Shown: in pieces, positions 1 to 8,335 of the stretch
Layout: every line of letters starts with the position of its first letter
Numbering within the stretch: position 1 is the first letter of the stretch
Assembly: GCF_003967015.1 (NCBI RefSeq)
Contig: NZ_AP017563.1
Coordinates: 1-64,000, forward strand
Source: Pseudanabaena sp. ABRG5-3
Lineage (GTDB): Bacteria; Cyanobacteriota; Cyanobacteriia; Pseudanabaenales; Pseudanabaenaceae
Reading direction: 5' to 3'
DNA: 64,000 nt
Made by a program: the position numbers and the translations under genes
Notes under the pieces: model-generated
Databases searched by the model: none
Told to the model about the DNA's origin: nothing
Seen by the model: only the letters and a program-made list of their open reading frames with translations

Positions 1-96
1 GCAAAGGGAAGTAGATGTTATCCCTTAAGAAATTCCTACTTATTCCTATTAATCAATTGCCATCTTTGCCAATATAATTAGAGGAAATTAATGGAA

Positions 97-975
97 CTAT
101 TTATTTTCGGTGGGATTGCCAGTGGGAGCATTGATGTTAATAAAGGGTAAAGCTCCATTACTAGACATCACTACTGGAAATTTACCATCCCATTTCTCGA
201 TCGCTTGTTTCTGTAAAATTTCTGGACTCAATGATGACTGCAAAAGTTTTTGCGACTCTGCTTGTCCTTTAGCACGAGCGATCAGTGCTTCTGCATCTTT
301 GGCTGCTTTTTTCGACTCGTAGTCAGCCTTTTGCAATTCCTGTTCTGCGACAATTTTTGCCGAAATTGCTTTTTGCTCGGCAATTTGTTTCTCTTCTGTT
401 GCTTTAGTGAACTCGTCAGACGCTGTGACATTCAAAACTGATAGATCGGTTATCACAATGCCATAAGCCTCTAATCGCTGTTTAGCCTTTATTTCTAGTT
501 CCTGCTTTAGTTCCGTGCGTTCGATCAAATTCTTTTCAAGACTCCTTACGGGAATACTCGCCTTCACAATTTCCTCTAGGACTGGATTGATGATTCTAGC
601 TACCAACTCTTCATTATTCCCAAATTGTTGATAAACTTGTTGGATTTTATCTGGTGAAATTTGCCAATTGAGAGCAACTTTGGTAGTAATTTTCTGTAAA
701 TCCTTAGTACGCGCAGTTCCTTCAACGTCCGTTCGTTGAACACGGATATTTACAACTCTTACTGATGATACAAAAGGAATAATAGGGTGAGTACCTTCGT
801 TTAAGAGAACTTCTTGAGCCTTATTAAAAGTTACAAGAATACCTCGCTCTCCTGTATTGACCACTGCAAAGGATTTAGGAATAACTATAGCCAAAGCCAC
901 AAAAGCTATACCTCCAAACCAATAGCGCTTTTTATTCAATGACCAAAGGGATTTACCCAGCTTAATGCTAAACAT
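97..975 (-). CDS. SPFH/prohibitin family membrane protein
   Basis: About 292 residues. An N-terminal membrane segment (about residues 12-34, YWFGGIAFVALAIVIP) is followed by the SPFH fold, seen in VVNTGERGILVTF and the EGTHPIIPF motif typical of prohibitins. A charged Ala/Glu/Lys coiled coil (about 185-240) and the family tail LSPEILQKQAIEKWDGKFP follow. Such proteins form ring-like scaffolds on membranes and are linked to membrane protein quality control; the partner here is unknown. I start at the ATG at 975, which follows a GGGGG stretch; an upstream TTG at 987 would add four residues. A paralogue lies at 54161-55051. The tail PTGNPTENK is unusual for the family. Confidence 0.9.
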   Translation of the reverse strand: MFSIKLGKSLWSLNKKRYWFGGIAFVALAIVIPKSFAVVNTGERGILVTFNKAQEVLLNEGTHPIIPFVSSVRVVNIRVQRTDVEGTARTKDLQKITTKVALNWQISPDKIQQVYQQFGNNEELVARIINPVLEEIVKASIPVRSLEKNLIERTELKQELEIKAKQRLEAYGIVITDLSVLNVTASDEFTKATEEKQIAEQKAISAKIVAEQELQKADYESKKAAKDAEALIARAKGQAESQKLLQSSLSPEILQKQAIEKWDGKFPVVMSSNGALPFININAPTGNPTENK

Positions 976-1090
976 AATAACCCCCAAGTTTTCTAAATGG
1001 ATGTTTACTAATTACTTCTCAACCTAAAAAACAAAAAATACGCATCTTGTAATATAAGTTTACAAATAACTACTAGGGAGATTGAAATAA

Positions 1091-1322
1091 TTACGGTGAT
1101 TGACAAGAGAGGAGTTTTGACTGTGGATAGTTAGCTTGTAGCTATTTTTATCTTTCTTGATTCGATCGCCCATAGGTATTGAGCGATCGCACAGTATCTG
1201 GATTAGGAATTGTCGATAAAATTTCTTGTCCAATATCGCTAAAGGTGATCACTTCCTTAATTTGGAGATCACGATTTTGATGTTGCTGGTAAAGATCGCT
1301 GTAAGCAGGGGCGATCGCTTCA
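1091..1322 (-). pseudogene. Decayed C-terminal copy of the 125-aa protein at 3058-3435
   Basis: Reading the minus strand in one frame gives text nearly identical to the last 75 or so codons of the gene at 3058-3435: YQQHQNRDLQIK, then VITFSDIGQEILSTIP, then VRSLNTYGRSNQER. Two in-frame stops follow (TAA where the intact copy has Leu, TAG where it has Gln), then LQANYPQSKLLSCQSP and a stop at 1091. The N-terminal half with the membrane anchor is missing. This is a truncated duplicate with two nonsense changes. It sits just past the 3' end of the gene at 1323-2492. Confidence 0.88.
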
Positions 1323-2492
1323 TCACTCTCCTCCTCCTCCCTCTCTATCTCTGTTCGTATTTTTAGATAATACTAATAAAAATAAAGCTACAAACTGTTT
1401 GAGATTAAAACCACTATTACTATGAATCTCAATGATCCGTCCATATACATCTGACTGAACATTCATATCACTAATGGCAGTTATATGACCAGCGCGATCA
1501 TATTGGATATCCATATCACCGATGGAAATGATCTGTCTGTCAGAATTATATTGGACAGCCATATCACCAATGAAATCAATGCAAGGTCTCAATTGCCAAA
1601 ACTGTGGGCTATAGGTAATGGATATATCACCTATGGAAATAATTTGTTTTGAGGAAACTAATTGTCCAATTTTTCCATACTCGACAGGAATATCTCCAAT
1701 AGAAGAGATATTACGAATACCCCACGTATTGGTCTTATCACTATATTTGACAGGTACATTGCCAATAGCGATGATATAGCCCATACAGTAGATAATTTGG
1801 CAAGATTGAAACTTTTTAGTAGAGCTATTGGTTAGTGTATCTTGAATGTTGAGAGTCTCATTTACTAAGCCTAAAAAAGATTGAATTAAATTAACAGTAT
1901 CATAAGCTTTTTGATACCATTTACTAGGAAAATTTATATCTAAGTCTACATAAACTGAAACATTTTTACCTGAGTTCAAAATTAAATCAACTGGTTCTAT
2001 AGGAACTTCATTAAATGAGAATCCCCCTCTACTGATAACAACATCTATAATTTCACTAAGAGGATATTCGGAAACCTTTTTATCTAATAATCCCTTTGTT
2101 TCAATTATTAATTGATTCATAGTCTTATCAAAGATAAAAGTTCTAGTATGAAGTACTTTTAACAACATATACAAACTAATGGTCATCCAAAATACAAACC
2201 AAACTAAACTTAACCATTCTAAATATTGATCGGTTGTAGTGAATTTAAGTTGATACATTGACTCATTTTGTCTAATCTCAACACCTATTAGCTGAGTTCG
2301 TCTTGTTTGGATAACAACTTTTTGACAAAAATTAGGATCTATTTCACTACGTTTACAGGTAAATGAGTTGACTTCTAGGAAAAAACTTCCTACAAAAAAA
2401 CCAATTATAGGAAATACCGTAGAAGTCAACCATAATCCTATTGGTCTACTATAGATGACTAGTCTTTTAGAACTGTTTTCTATTATTTTCAT
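1323..2492 (-). CDS. Two-helix membrane protein with C-terminal IGD-type repeats
   Basis: 389 residues, not a family I can name. Membrane segments lie near residues 18-40 and 88-112, separated by a polar stretch with paired cysteines (FTCKRSEIDPNFCQK). After the second helix comes TFIFDKTMNQLIIETKG and a basic/acidic domain, a layout shared with the proteins at 7246-8121 and 8336-9250. The unique part is about residues 235-365: six degenerate repeats of about 20 residues with cores such as IGNVPVKY, IGDIPVEY, IGDISITY, IGDMAVQY, IGDMDIQY and ISDMNVQS. Regular alternation suggests a beta-solenoid or stacked hairpins (inference). The start has an AAGGA ribosome site. The gene is 22 bp downstream of the lipoprotein gene, so the two are probably co-transcribed. 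The tail NRDREGGGGE is low complexity. Confidence 0.75.
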   Translation of the reverse strand: MKIIENSSKRLVIYSRPIGLWLTSTVFPIIGFFVGSFFLEVNSFTCKRSEIDPNFCQKVVIQTRRTQLIGVEIRQNESMYQLKFTTTDQYLEWLSLVWFVFWMTISLYMLLKVLHTRTFIFDKTMNQLIIETKGLLDKKVSEYPLSEIIDVVISRGGFSFNEVPIEPVDLILNSGKNVSVYVDLDINFPSKWYQKAYDTVNLIQSFLGLVNETLNIQDTLTNSSTKKFQSCQIIYCMGYIIAIGNVPVKYSDKTNTWGIRNISSIGDIPVEYGKIGQLVSSKQIISIGDISITYSPQFWQLRPCIDFIGDMAVQYNSDRQIISIGDMDIQYDRAGHITAISDMNVQSDVYGRIIEIHSNSGFNLKQFVALFLLVLSKNTNRDREGGGGE

Positions 2493-2514
2493 AATATTGA
2501 TTCCTTGTTAAAGA

Positions 2515-2937
2515 CTATTGAATGAGGCTGTATTCTACGACTCTTGCTTGATTACCTTCGATGATAAATACAAATTCTTCGGAGACACTGACTTGAGAAA
2601 ACTCAGTGGTATATTTTAGCGTTGCTAAAGTTTCAGTAGGGGTAGAATTGATGTTATATCCTAATAAGCTAGAGCTTTTTACTTGCCCAAATTGTTTGTG
2701 GATAGTTTTGCAAGCATTGATTGCATCATTTTTTCCATGTTTTTGTTTGAAGCGATTATCTGCTTGTTCATAGATTTCATTACATTGTTGAGCATTAAGA
2801 CGATTGTGGAATTCTACAACTGCATTTTCAGCAATCTCCTTACCTTTCATAAGTTGATCCATCAAGCCACAGGATGATATTAAAATTGTTGCTAGGATCG
2901 GAGCAAAAAGAGCGCGAGATAATTGTCTATACATATT
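2515..2937 (-). CDS. Small predicted lipoprotein
   Basis: 140 residues from the ATG at 2937, which is preceded by GGAGAA at good spacing; an upstream start at 2961 would add eight residues. The N-terminus is a lipoprotein signal: a short basic start, a hydrophobic run and the lipobox LISSCG. The mature part (about residues 30-140) has a helical region NAVVEFHNRLNAQQCNEIYEQ and then mixed beta strands, recalling the cystatin/NTF2-like DUF3887/DUF4019 lipoproteins in size and pattern; that assignment is tentative. It leads a probable two-gene unit with the repeat protein downstream. It is likely anchored to the periplasmic face of a membrane. Function is not known. Confidence 0.72.
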   Translation of the reverse strand, partial: NMYRQLSRALFAPILATILISSCGLMDQLMKGKEIAENAVVEFHNRLNAQQCNEIYEQADNRFKQKHGKNDAINACKTIHKQFGQVKSSSLLGYNINSTPTETLATLKYTTEFSQVSVSEEFVFIIEGNQARVVEYSLIQ

Positions 2938-3057
2938 GAACTTTCTCCAAACCTGACTCAAAATATTGCAACTGACTGAATCCTTATATTTCTCGACATC
3001 ATCTTGTTATGCAGCAGTTCATCATTTTGGAGATTAGATGGTTTGTGAGATCGCACA

Positions 3058-3435
3058 CTACTGAGATTGACAAGAGAGAAGTTTAGCCTGTGGGTAAGTA
3101 GATTGCAGTTGTTTTAGACGCTCTTGATTCGATCGCCCATAGGTATTGAGCGATCGCACAGCATCGGGAGCAGGAATCGTTGATAAAATCTCTTGTCCAA
3201 TATCGCTAAAGGTAATCACTTGCTTGATTTGCAGGTCGCGATTTTGGTGTTGTTGGTAGATTTCATCATAGCTGCGAGCGATCGCTTGCCATTGATCTTG
3301 AGGACAAAAACTACGATCGATGAGAACTGTAATTTGCGAAGGGGGTAAGGCAAAGGCGATCGCACCGCCCACAATTCCAAATCCTAACCATCCCAAACCA
3401 AGAGTAGTTAAAAGTTTACGATTAAGTTTATTCAT
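3058..3435 (-). CDS. Short anchored periplasmic protein of unknown function
   Basis: 125 residues. An uncleaved or cleavable hydrophobic N-terminus (LGLGWLGFGIVGGAIAFALP, about 14-33) is followed by a soluble domain of about 90 residues. That domain begins TVLIDRSFCPQDQW and ends LLSCQSQ, so the two cysteines could form a disulfide. The opening strand with an Asp (VLIDRS) followed by helical text faintly recalls a small Rossmann or vWA-like fold, but no MIDAS motif is present. It lies directly downstream of the lipoprotein gene at 3487-5289 on the same strand and may be co-transcribed. A broken copy at 1091-1322 shows that the locus has been duplicated. Confidence 0.7.
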   Translation of the reverse strand: MNKLNRKLLTTLGLGWLGFGIVGGAIAFALPPSQITVLIDRSFCPQDQWQAIARSYDEIYQQHQNRDLQIKQVITFSDIGQEILSTIPAPDAVRSLNTYGRSNQERLKQLQSTYPQAKLLSCQSQ

Positions 3436-3458
3436 AGATTTTTAAAATATAGATATGG

Positions 3459-3483
3459 TAAGGATAAGCGCCGCTTATCCTTA
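3459..3483. terminator. Short hairpin between two minus-strand genes
   Basis: A 12-bp inverted repeat (TAAGGATAAGCG with its complement, one-base loop) lies in the 51-bp gap between the vWA lipoprotein and the 125-aa gene. No U-tract follows, so it may be an RNA stability or attenuation hairpin rather than a strict terminator. Confidence 0.45.
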
Positions 3484-3486
3484 TAT

Positions 3487-5289
3487 TTACAGGTTAGTTT
3501 GAAAGATTTCTTTCAGAATATTTTGGACATTTTTAGGTGTTCCAGTTTGTACTGTAGATTCTCGCAAAGAAGCGATCGCCGCCAGTTCTTTCTGATTGAC
3601 TTCGCCATAAGCGATCGGATAAATCCTCACATCGCTATAACGCATTAAGTCTTTTACCTCATCAAATTTCAAACCGACATTTGCTTCTCCATCGGTCAGC
3701 AGTAGTAAACGAAAAATGCCTGAATTGTCAGATTTGTAGCGGTCAGCAAGCTGTCCTAACCCAACAATAACAGCATCATACAAAGCGGTCTCACCGTCAG
3801 CTTGGAGATCTTCGATCGCTGATAGCAGACGCTTGTGCTGCAAAGTATCAAAGGGTGCAAGATTAACCACATTCTTAACGCGATTACTAAAAGTGATCAA
3901 CCCAACTTGATTGCCAGCATTAATTTCATTAGTAGCACTCCGCAAGCCTTCTTTAACAGCCTTGATCCGTTCTCCACTCATTGAGCCGCTCGTATCAATG
4001 ACGATCTCCATGTACACAGTACGTTTGCCGTCTTTTCTTTGCTTCCAAAACGAGAGTGCATATTTCAAAACTTCGCCATTGGGAACAGGTGGAAAATCTT
4101 TGGCTTTGAGATAGTTTGTTGTCTCAAAACCTTTTTGCTGAGCCAAAGCTTGCATTGCTTCGGATGTTGCGAATTTGGCAAACTCTCTTAATGCTTCTTC
4201 TTGTTCAGGACTGTTCCAGTCAAACCCGACCAGTGGACTACTATGAGGAACGCCAAAAGGAACATAAGCCAGATTTTCAAACCCCGCAAGGCGCTTTAAA
4301 GTCGCATAGCTTTGATATTCCATGATGAAGGCTCCTAATTTGGGAGACTGAGGATCGCGAATAAAAATTTGTTTTAGATCCAAATAGGTCAGTGTCGTTA
4401 AAGAAACTTGCTTTTGAAAAGCATCGAAGACGGAACTTATCTGGGGAGACTGAAGATCAGAGATCGTTAAAGGGTTTTTATCTTTTATATGTCCTGAGGC
4501 TCTCCAAAAAAGCGAATAAAGAAGATTAAGGGCAGGAGATCCAGCATAGGGATTGGCATAGCCAACTTTAAGCTTGCCTGCGAGAATCGCATCTAGAACA
4601 ATATCAAAATTGACTTCTCGATTAGCCGCCAGACTTTGATAAATCTGAGGTTGTAAAACTAAGACGGCATGGTTGGGAACTAGCATTGGTGAGATTACTT
4701 TTGTTTGAATTCCTTCATTTTTAAGTAACTCAAGCCACAGATTAGTTGTTGGTGTATAGCCAACAGGCTTGACAGCTCTAGAAGCTATTATTTTTGCGCC
4801 TAACCCAGAGGGAATATTGCGTATTCCAACTTGAATCACTTTACCCGATGCCAATCTTAGCTTCTTTGCATTGAATGCTTCAGCAACATCAACTAGCCAG
4901 CGCTCATCTGGGCGATCGCCACTTGCTTTTTCAGCGGAACTAAAAATCTCAATGTAAGAAATATTTGGATCGTTTGATGGTTGCGCTCCATAGAGAGGAA
5001 AATTTTCAACTTTGGGAGGAGGTTCTTGAATTTGTCCAATCTCAATTTTGGATGCTAGTTCATCAGATATTAGTGCTTGTTCAACTTTAATCTTAGGGAG
5101 GTAATAGTCTTGAATAGCTTTGTAGGCAGACTCTGTAGAATCAATTTTTGTTACTCCGCAAGCTACAAGGATACTGAGACAAAGACCACAAATAAACCAA
5201 ATCCATATTTTTCGGTTCCAAGTCTGGACAAAGCGAGAAAATTTAAAGCTATTTTCTAATTTTTTCTTTATGAATATCCTATTTAGCAT
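3487..5289 (-). CDS. Lipoprotein fusing a solute-binding fold to a vWA domain
   Basis: 600 residues. After an unusually long basic N-terminus comes the lipobox LSILVACG with the lipid-bearing Cys at residue 44. Residues about 50-395 have the pattern of an extracellular binding protein (GIRNIPSGLGAKIIASRAVK, YANPYAGSPALNLLYSLFW, AYVPFGVPHSSPLVGFDW). Residues about 420-595 are a von Willebrand A domain with a complete MIDAS: DTSGSMSG, a Thr in the NAGNQVGLITFS region, and LLLTDGEANVG. Such chimeric proteins are known in cyanobacteria and are thought to sense or bind extracellular ligands; the ligand is not known. The start has AGAGG at good spacing. A tandem paralogue follows at 5394-7178, sharing the C-terminus KEIFQTNL. 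Confidence 0.85.
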   Translation of the reverse strand: MLNRIFIKKKLENSFKFSRFVQTWNRKIWIWFICGLCLSILVACGVTKIDSTESAYKAIQDYYLPKIKVEQALISDELASKIEIGQIQEPPPKVENFPLYGAQPSNDPNISYIEIFSSAEKASGDRPDERWLVDVAEAFNAKKLRLASGKVIQVGIRNIPSGLGAKIIASRAVKPVGYTPTTNLWLELLKNEGIQTKVISPMLVPNHAVLVLQPQIYQSLAANREVNFDIVLDAILAGKLKVGYANPYAGSPALNLLYSLFWRASGHIKDKNPLTISDLQSPQISSVFDAFQKQVSLTTLTYLDLKQIFIRDPQSPKLGAFIMEYQSYATLKRLAGFENLAYVPFGVPHSSPLVGFDWNSPEQEEALREFAKFATSEAMQALAQQKGFETTNYLKAKDFPPVPNGEVLKYALSFWKQRKDGKRTVYMEIVIDTSGSMSGERIKAVKEGLRSATNEINAGNQVGLITFSNRVKNVVNLAPFDTLQHKRLLSAIEDLQADGETALYDAVIVGLGQLADRYKSDNSGIFRLLLLTDGEANVGLKFDEVKDLMRYSDVRIYPIAYGEVNQKELAAIASLRESTVQTGTPKNVQNILKEIFQTNL

Positions 5290-5393
5290 CTGTTAAACCT
5301 CTTACTTTTCTTAAATCAAAAGATTTGAAGATAGATTTTTCTTATCGCTATCCAATACTCAAAATCAATATTGGATAGCAATAACTTGCTTCA

Positions 5394-7178
5394 CTAAAGA
5401 TTTGTTTGAAAGATTTCCTTGAGAAGATTCTGGACATTTTGAGGTGTACCGATTTGAACTGTAGACTCGCGTAAAGCTGCGATCGCTGCAAGCTCTTTCT
5501 GATTGACCTCGCCATAGGCGATCGGATAAATCCGTACATCGCTAAACTTCATTAGATCCTTGACCTCTTCAAATTTCAGTCCTGTAGTTACTTCACCATC
5601 GGTTAGTAATAGCAAGCGAAATACACCCGTAGGATCGGCTTTGCGGCGTTCCATGAGAGGGGCTAAACCTGCGATCGCACCATCATAAAGGGCAGTATTG
5701 CCATCAGCCTCAAGAGCATCGATCGCTGCCAGTAATCGCTTATGTTGCAAAGCATCGAAGGGAAATAGATTGACTATATTTTTGACGCGATCGCTAAAAG
5801 TGATCAAACCAACCTGATTACCAGCATTGATTTCTTTGGTAGCAATTCGCAAACCTTCTTTAAGCGATTGCATTCTCGCACCAGCCATCGAGCCACTGGT
5901 ATCAATCACCATCATCATATAAACGGTGCGCCCACCATCTTTGCGCTGTTTCCAGAAAGTGAGTGCAGTTTTCAGGACTTCTCCTGAAGGGGTAGCAGGT
6001 AAGTTCTTGCGTTTGATATATTCCAATACTTCAGGAGTGGCAAACGCAAGTTTCTGCATAGGTTCAGAAGTAGCAAATTCAGCGAACTTTTGTAGTGCTT
6101 CTTGCTGTTCGGGAGTATTCCAATCAAAGCCAACTAAAGGTGCATTATGAGGCATTCCAAAAGGAACATAGGCAACCTGCTCAAATCCTGGAAGTTTTTT
6201 CAGGGCTGTAAAAGCTACTCCATCAAGGGGAAAGGCTTGCATTTTTTGTTGATCGCGTACAAAGATATCTTTTAGTTCTAGAGTTGTCACTGATGTGACA
6301 ATCACTTGCTTCTGAAAAGCATCAAATACAGAACTAACTTGTGGAACCTTTAAGTCTTGTACTGTTAGTGGCTGCTTGTCGCGATCGTGTCCTGCGGCTT
6401 GCCAAAGAATTGTATAGAGAAGGTTGAGCGCAGTTGAACTCGAATAGGGATTGGGATAGCCAATAGACAACTTGCCTGTAGTAATAGCATCAAGTAGGCG
6501 CTCAAAAGTTACTTCCCCGCTTTTAGCTAATTCTTGGTAAGTGTCACCTCTCACTGCAAAGCCAGTTCCATTGGCTTGTAAGACTGGGGCGATCTCTTTT
6601 GTGGGAATACCATCGCTTTTGAGGATTTCGACCCACAAATCGTTGGATGGACTGAAACCAGCAGGTTTAATCGTTTTAGATGCAATCAACCTTTCGCCTA
6701 AACCAGAGGCAATATTCCGAATCCCGACTCGGATTACCTGACCCGATTTTAATGTAACGTTTTTAGCATTGAAAGCTTCAGCAACGTCTACGAGCCATCG
6801 CTCATCTTGTCTTTGAGCATTAGCTTTTTCCGCAGAGCTAAAAATCTCAACATAAACTTGTTTTGCATCATTGGTCGGCTGAGCGCCATACAAAGGAAAG
6901 TCTTCAATCTTTGGTAATGGTTCTTTAATGCTGTCAGTGGAATATCTCGCTGCTGCCGCATCAGAAACTAATGCTTGTTCAATTTTAATTTTAGGCAGAA
7001 AATCACTTTGAATTGCTTTGCTGGCTGTCTCAAAAGAGTCAATTTTTATCGTTCCACAAGCTACAATCAATGTCATGCTCAACCCGATCACAAACCAAAG
7101 TGATCTCAGACTTTTGAGGTTTTTGAATAGGCGATCGCGTAGCTTATTTGAAATTTTATTGATGATATTGGCAAACAT
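5394..7178 (-). CDS. Second lipoprotein with solute-binding and vWA domains
   Basis: 594 residues, the upstream tandem copy of the gene at 3487-5289. The lipobox MTLIVACG places the lipidated Cys at residue 41. The binding fold spans about 50-390 (GIRNIASGLGERLIASKTIK, YPNPYSSSTALNLLYTILW, VPFGMPHNAPLVGFDWNTP). The vWA domain spans about 410-590 with MIDAS residues in DTSGSMAG and LLLTDGEVTTG. The two copies diverge most in the ligand-facing half of the binding domain and least in the vWA domain, as if they bind different ligands but share a partner (inference). The 104-bp gap between them would allow co-transcription. No strong ribosome site was seen. Confidence 0.85.
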   Translation of the reverse strand: MFANIINKISNKLRDRLFKNLKSLRSLWFVIGLSMTLIVACGTIKIDSFETASKAIQSDFLPKIKIEQALVSDAAAARYSTDSIKEPLPKIEDFPLYGAQPTNDAKQVYVEIFSSAEKANAQRQDERWLVDVAEAFNAKNVTLKSGQVIRVGIRNIASGLGERLIASKTIKPAGFSPSNDLWVEILKSDGIPTKEIAPVLQANGTGFAVRGDTYQELAKSGEVTFERLLDAITTGKLSIGYPNPYSSSTALNLLYTILWQAAGHDRDKQPLTVQDLKVPQVSSVFDAFQKQVIVTSVTTLELKDIFVRDQQKMQAFPLDGVAFTALKKLPGFEQVAYVPFGMPHNAPLVGFDWNTPEQQEALQKFAEFATSEPMQKLAFATPEVLEYIKRKNLPATPSGEVLKTALTFWKQRKDGGRTVYMMMVIDTSGSMAGARMQSLKEGLRIATKEINAGNQVGLITFSDRVKNIVNLFPFDALQHKRLLAAIDALEADGNTALYDGAIAGLAPLMERRKADPTGVFRLLLLTDGEVTTGLKFEEVKDLMKFSDVRIYPIAYGEVNQKELAAIAALRESTVQIGTPQNVQNLLKEIFQTNL

Positions 7179-7245
7179 AAATTTGTTATCACTAGTTAAA
7201 AATTTAGTATTTTCGTCGATGATAATGTAATGTAATTTAAAATGT

Positions 7246-8121
7246 TTAGGGTGGAATTTCTATTGTTTTATAGGGTTCAAGTTGCAGGAATTCACAAATG
7301 AAACTAGCAATTTTATGTGCTTCATTTAGCTCTACATTATTTGAAACCATAAGGTTGATAGACAACAATTTTGAGTTACCATAAAGAGAAATTCTTATAT
7401 CTTGAAAAATTAGTTCACCATCCGAATAATTTTTTTTCTCCTGCAAATAAATTTTTTTAATTTTATGAAGTGGGATATTAGTAGGTGGATTATTCGGTAA
7501 GAATTTCCAAAAAGCTTTCTGAATTATTAATTCTCCATTGCTTTTATCAAAAATATAATTTACAGAGCTAAAAATATTTATAAACGAACCATCCATACGA
7601 CAAATTTTAAATGTTAAAATCCCCATCAAAAAACATATTAACTTTAATGGAATCCACTGATAATCCATAACAATATAAAGTTCAGTTACTGTAGGATTTT
7701 TCAAGAATGTATTTAATCTAGCTTCTTGTTCGTGTACAATTTCTTTATGCGTGGAAAGAATAAATTCTTGTCTAGTTGTTTTAATTATTAGTAAAGCTTC
7801 ATATTCATCTGAGTAATATGGCATAATTTTAGCTTCTTTGATAATATTTCCGTTTCTAGTAGAAAATAATTTTTCAACTTTCCCATAAAAATTTGATCCA
7901 GTTAGAATGCAAGAAATTTCTTCTTCACTTCGATAGCAATTTAATCTTGCACGATCTAATACATTGGATCTATATATTAGAAGTATTAAAATAACACCAA
8001 AAATAAAAATTTCATAGATAGGATATTGGATGAGTCGAATTAAAGACTTTATACCCTCAGAAATTGATGGATTTTGAATGATTAGTTTTTTAGTTGTGTA
8101 ACTAATAATTTTTATAGACAT
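7246..8121 (-). CDS. Two-helix membrane protein, paralogue of 8336-9250
   Basis: 291 residues, family not recognised. Membrane segments lie at about 35-50 (IYEIFIFGVILILLIY) and 165-180. Between them is a lumenal or periplasmic domain with two cysteines around NCYRSEEEISC. After the second helix comes NYIFDKSNGELIIQK and a basic strand-rich domain ending KTIEIPP. The architecture matches 8336-9250 and the first 220 residues of 1323-2492. The conserved phrase F-D-K-x-x-x-x-L followed by IPLHKIKKIYLQ looks like a bacterial PH-like or stress-band domain, which I cannot confirm. Base composition is very AT-rich. The likely ribosome site is GAGTGAAG. Confidence 0.7.
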   Translation of the reverse strand: MSIKIISYTTKKLIIQNPSISEGIKSLIRLIQYPIYEIFIFGVILILLIYRSNVLDRARLNCYRSEEEISCILTGSNFYGKVEKLFSTRNGNIIKEAKIMPYYSDEYEALLIIKTTRQEFILSTHKEIVHEQEARLNTFLKNPTVTELYIVMDYQWIPLKLICFLMGILTFKICRMDGSFINIFSSVNYIFDKSNGELIIQKAFWKFLPNNPPTNIPLHKIKKIYLQEKKNYSDGELIFQDIRISLYGNSKLLSINLMVSNNVELNEAHKIASFICEFLQLEPYKTIEIPP

Positions 8122-8335
8122 AACTTCACTCTTCTTTAAACTTCGTTTGGTTAAAAAGTAATTTGGTTTTGATTAATCGCAAACCAAAGCAATCATAGAG
8201 TTTTGAACTTTTTGAATAAGCGATCACAGAATATTCTTATACTATTATTAGCAAACATAACTTTCACTTTCATTGTTTGATAAAGTAATCTTTTTTGAAA
8301 AAATATAATGATGTTTCAGTATTTTTGAAAAATTT

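Noticed and set aside
1-96. Gene at the left edge
   Set aside because: No frame of convincing length or composition is visible in the first 96 bases.
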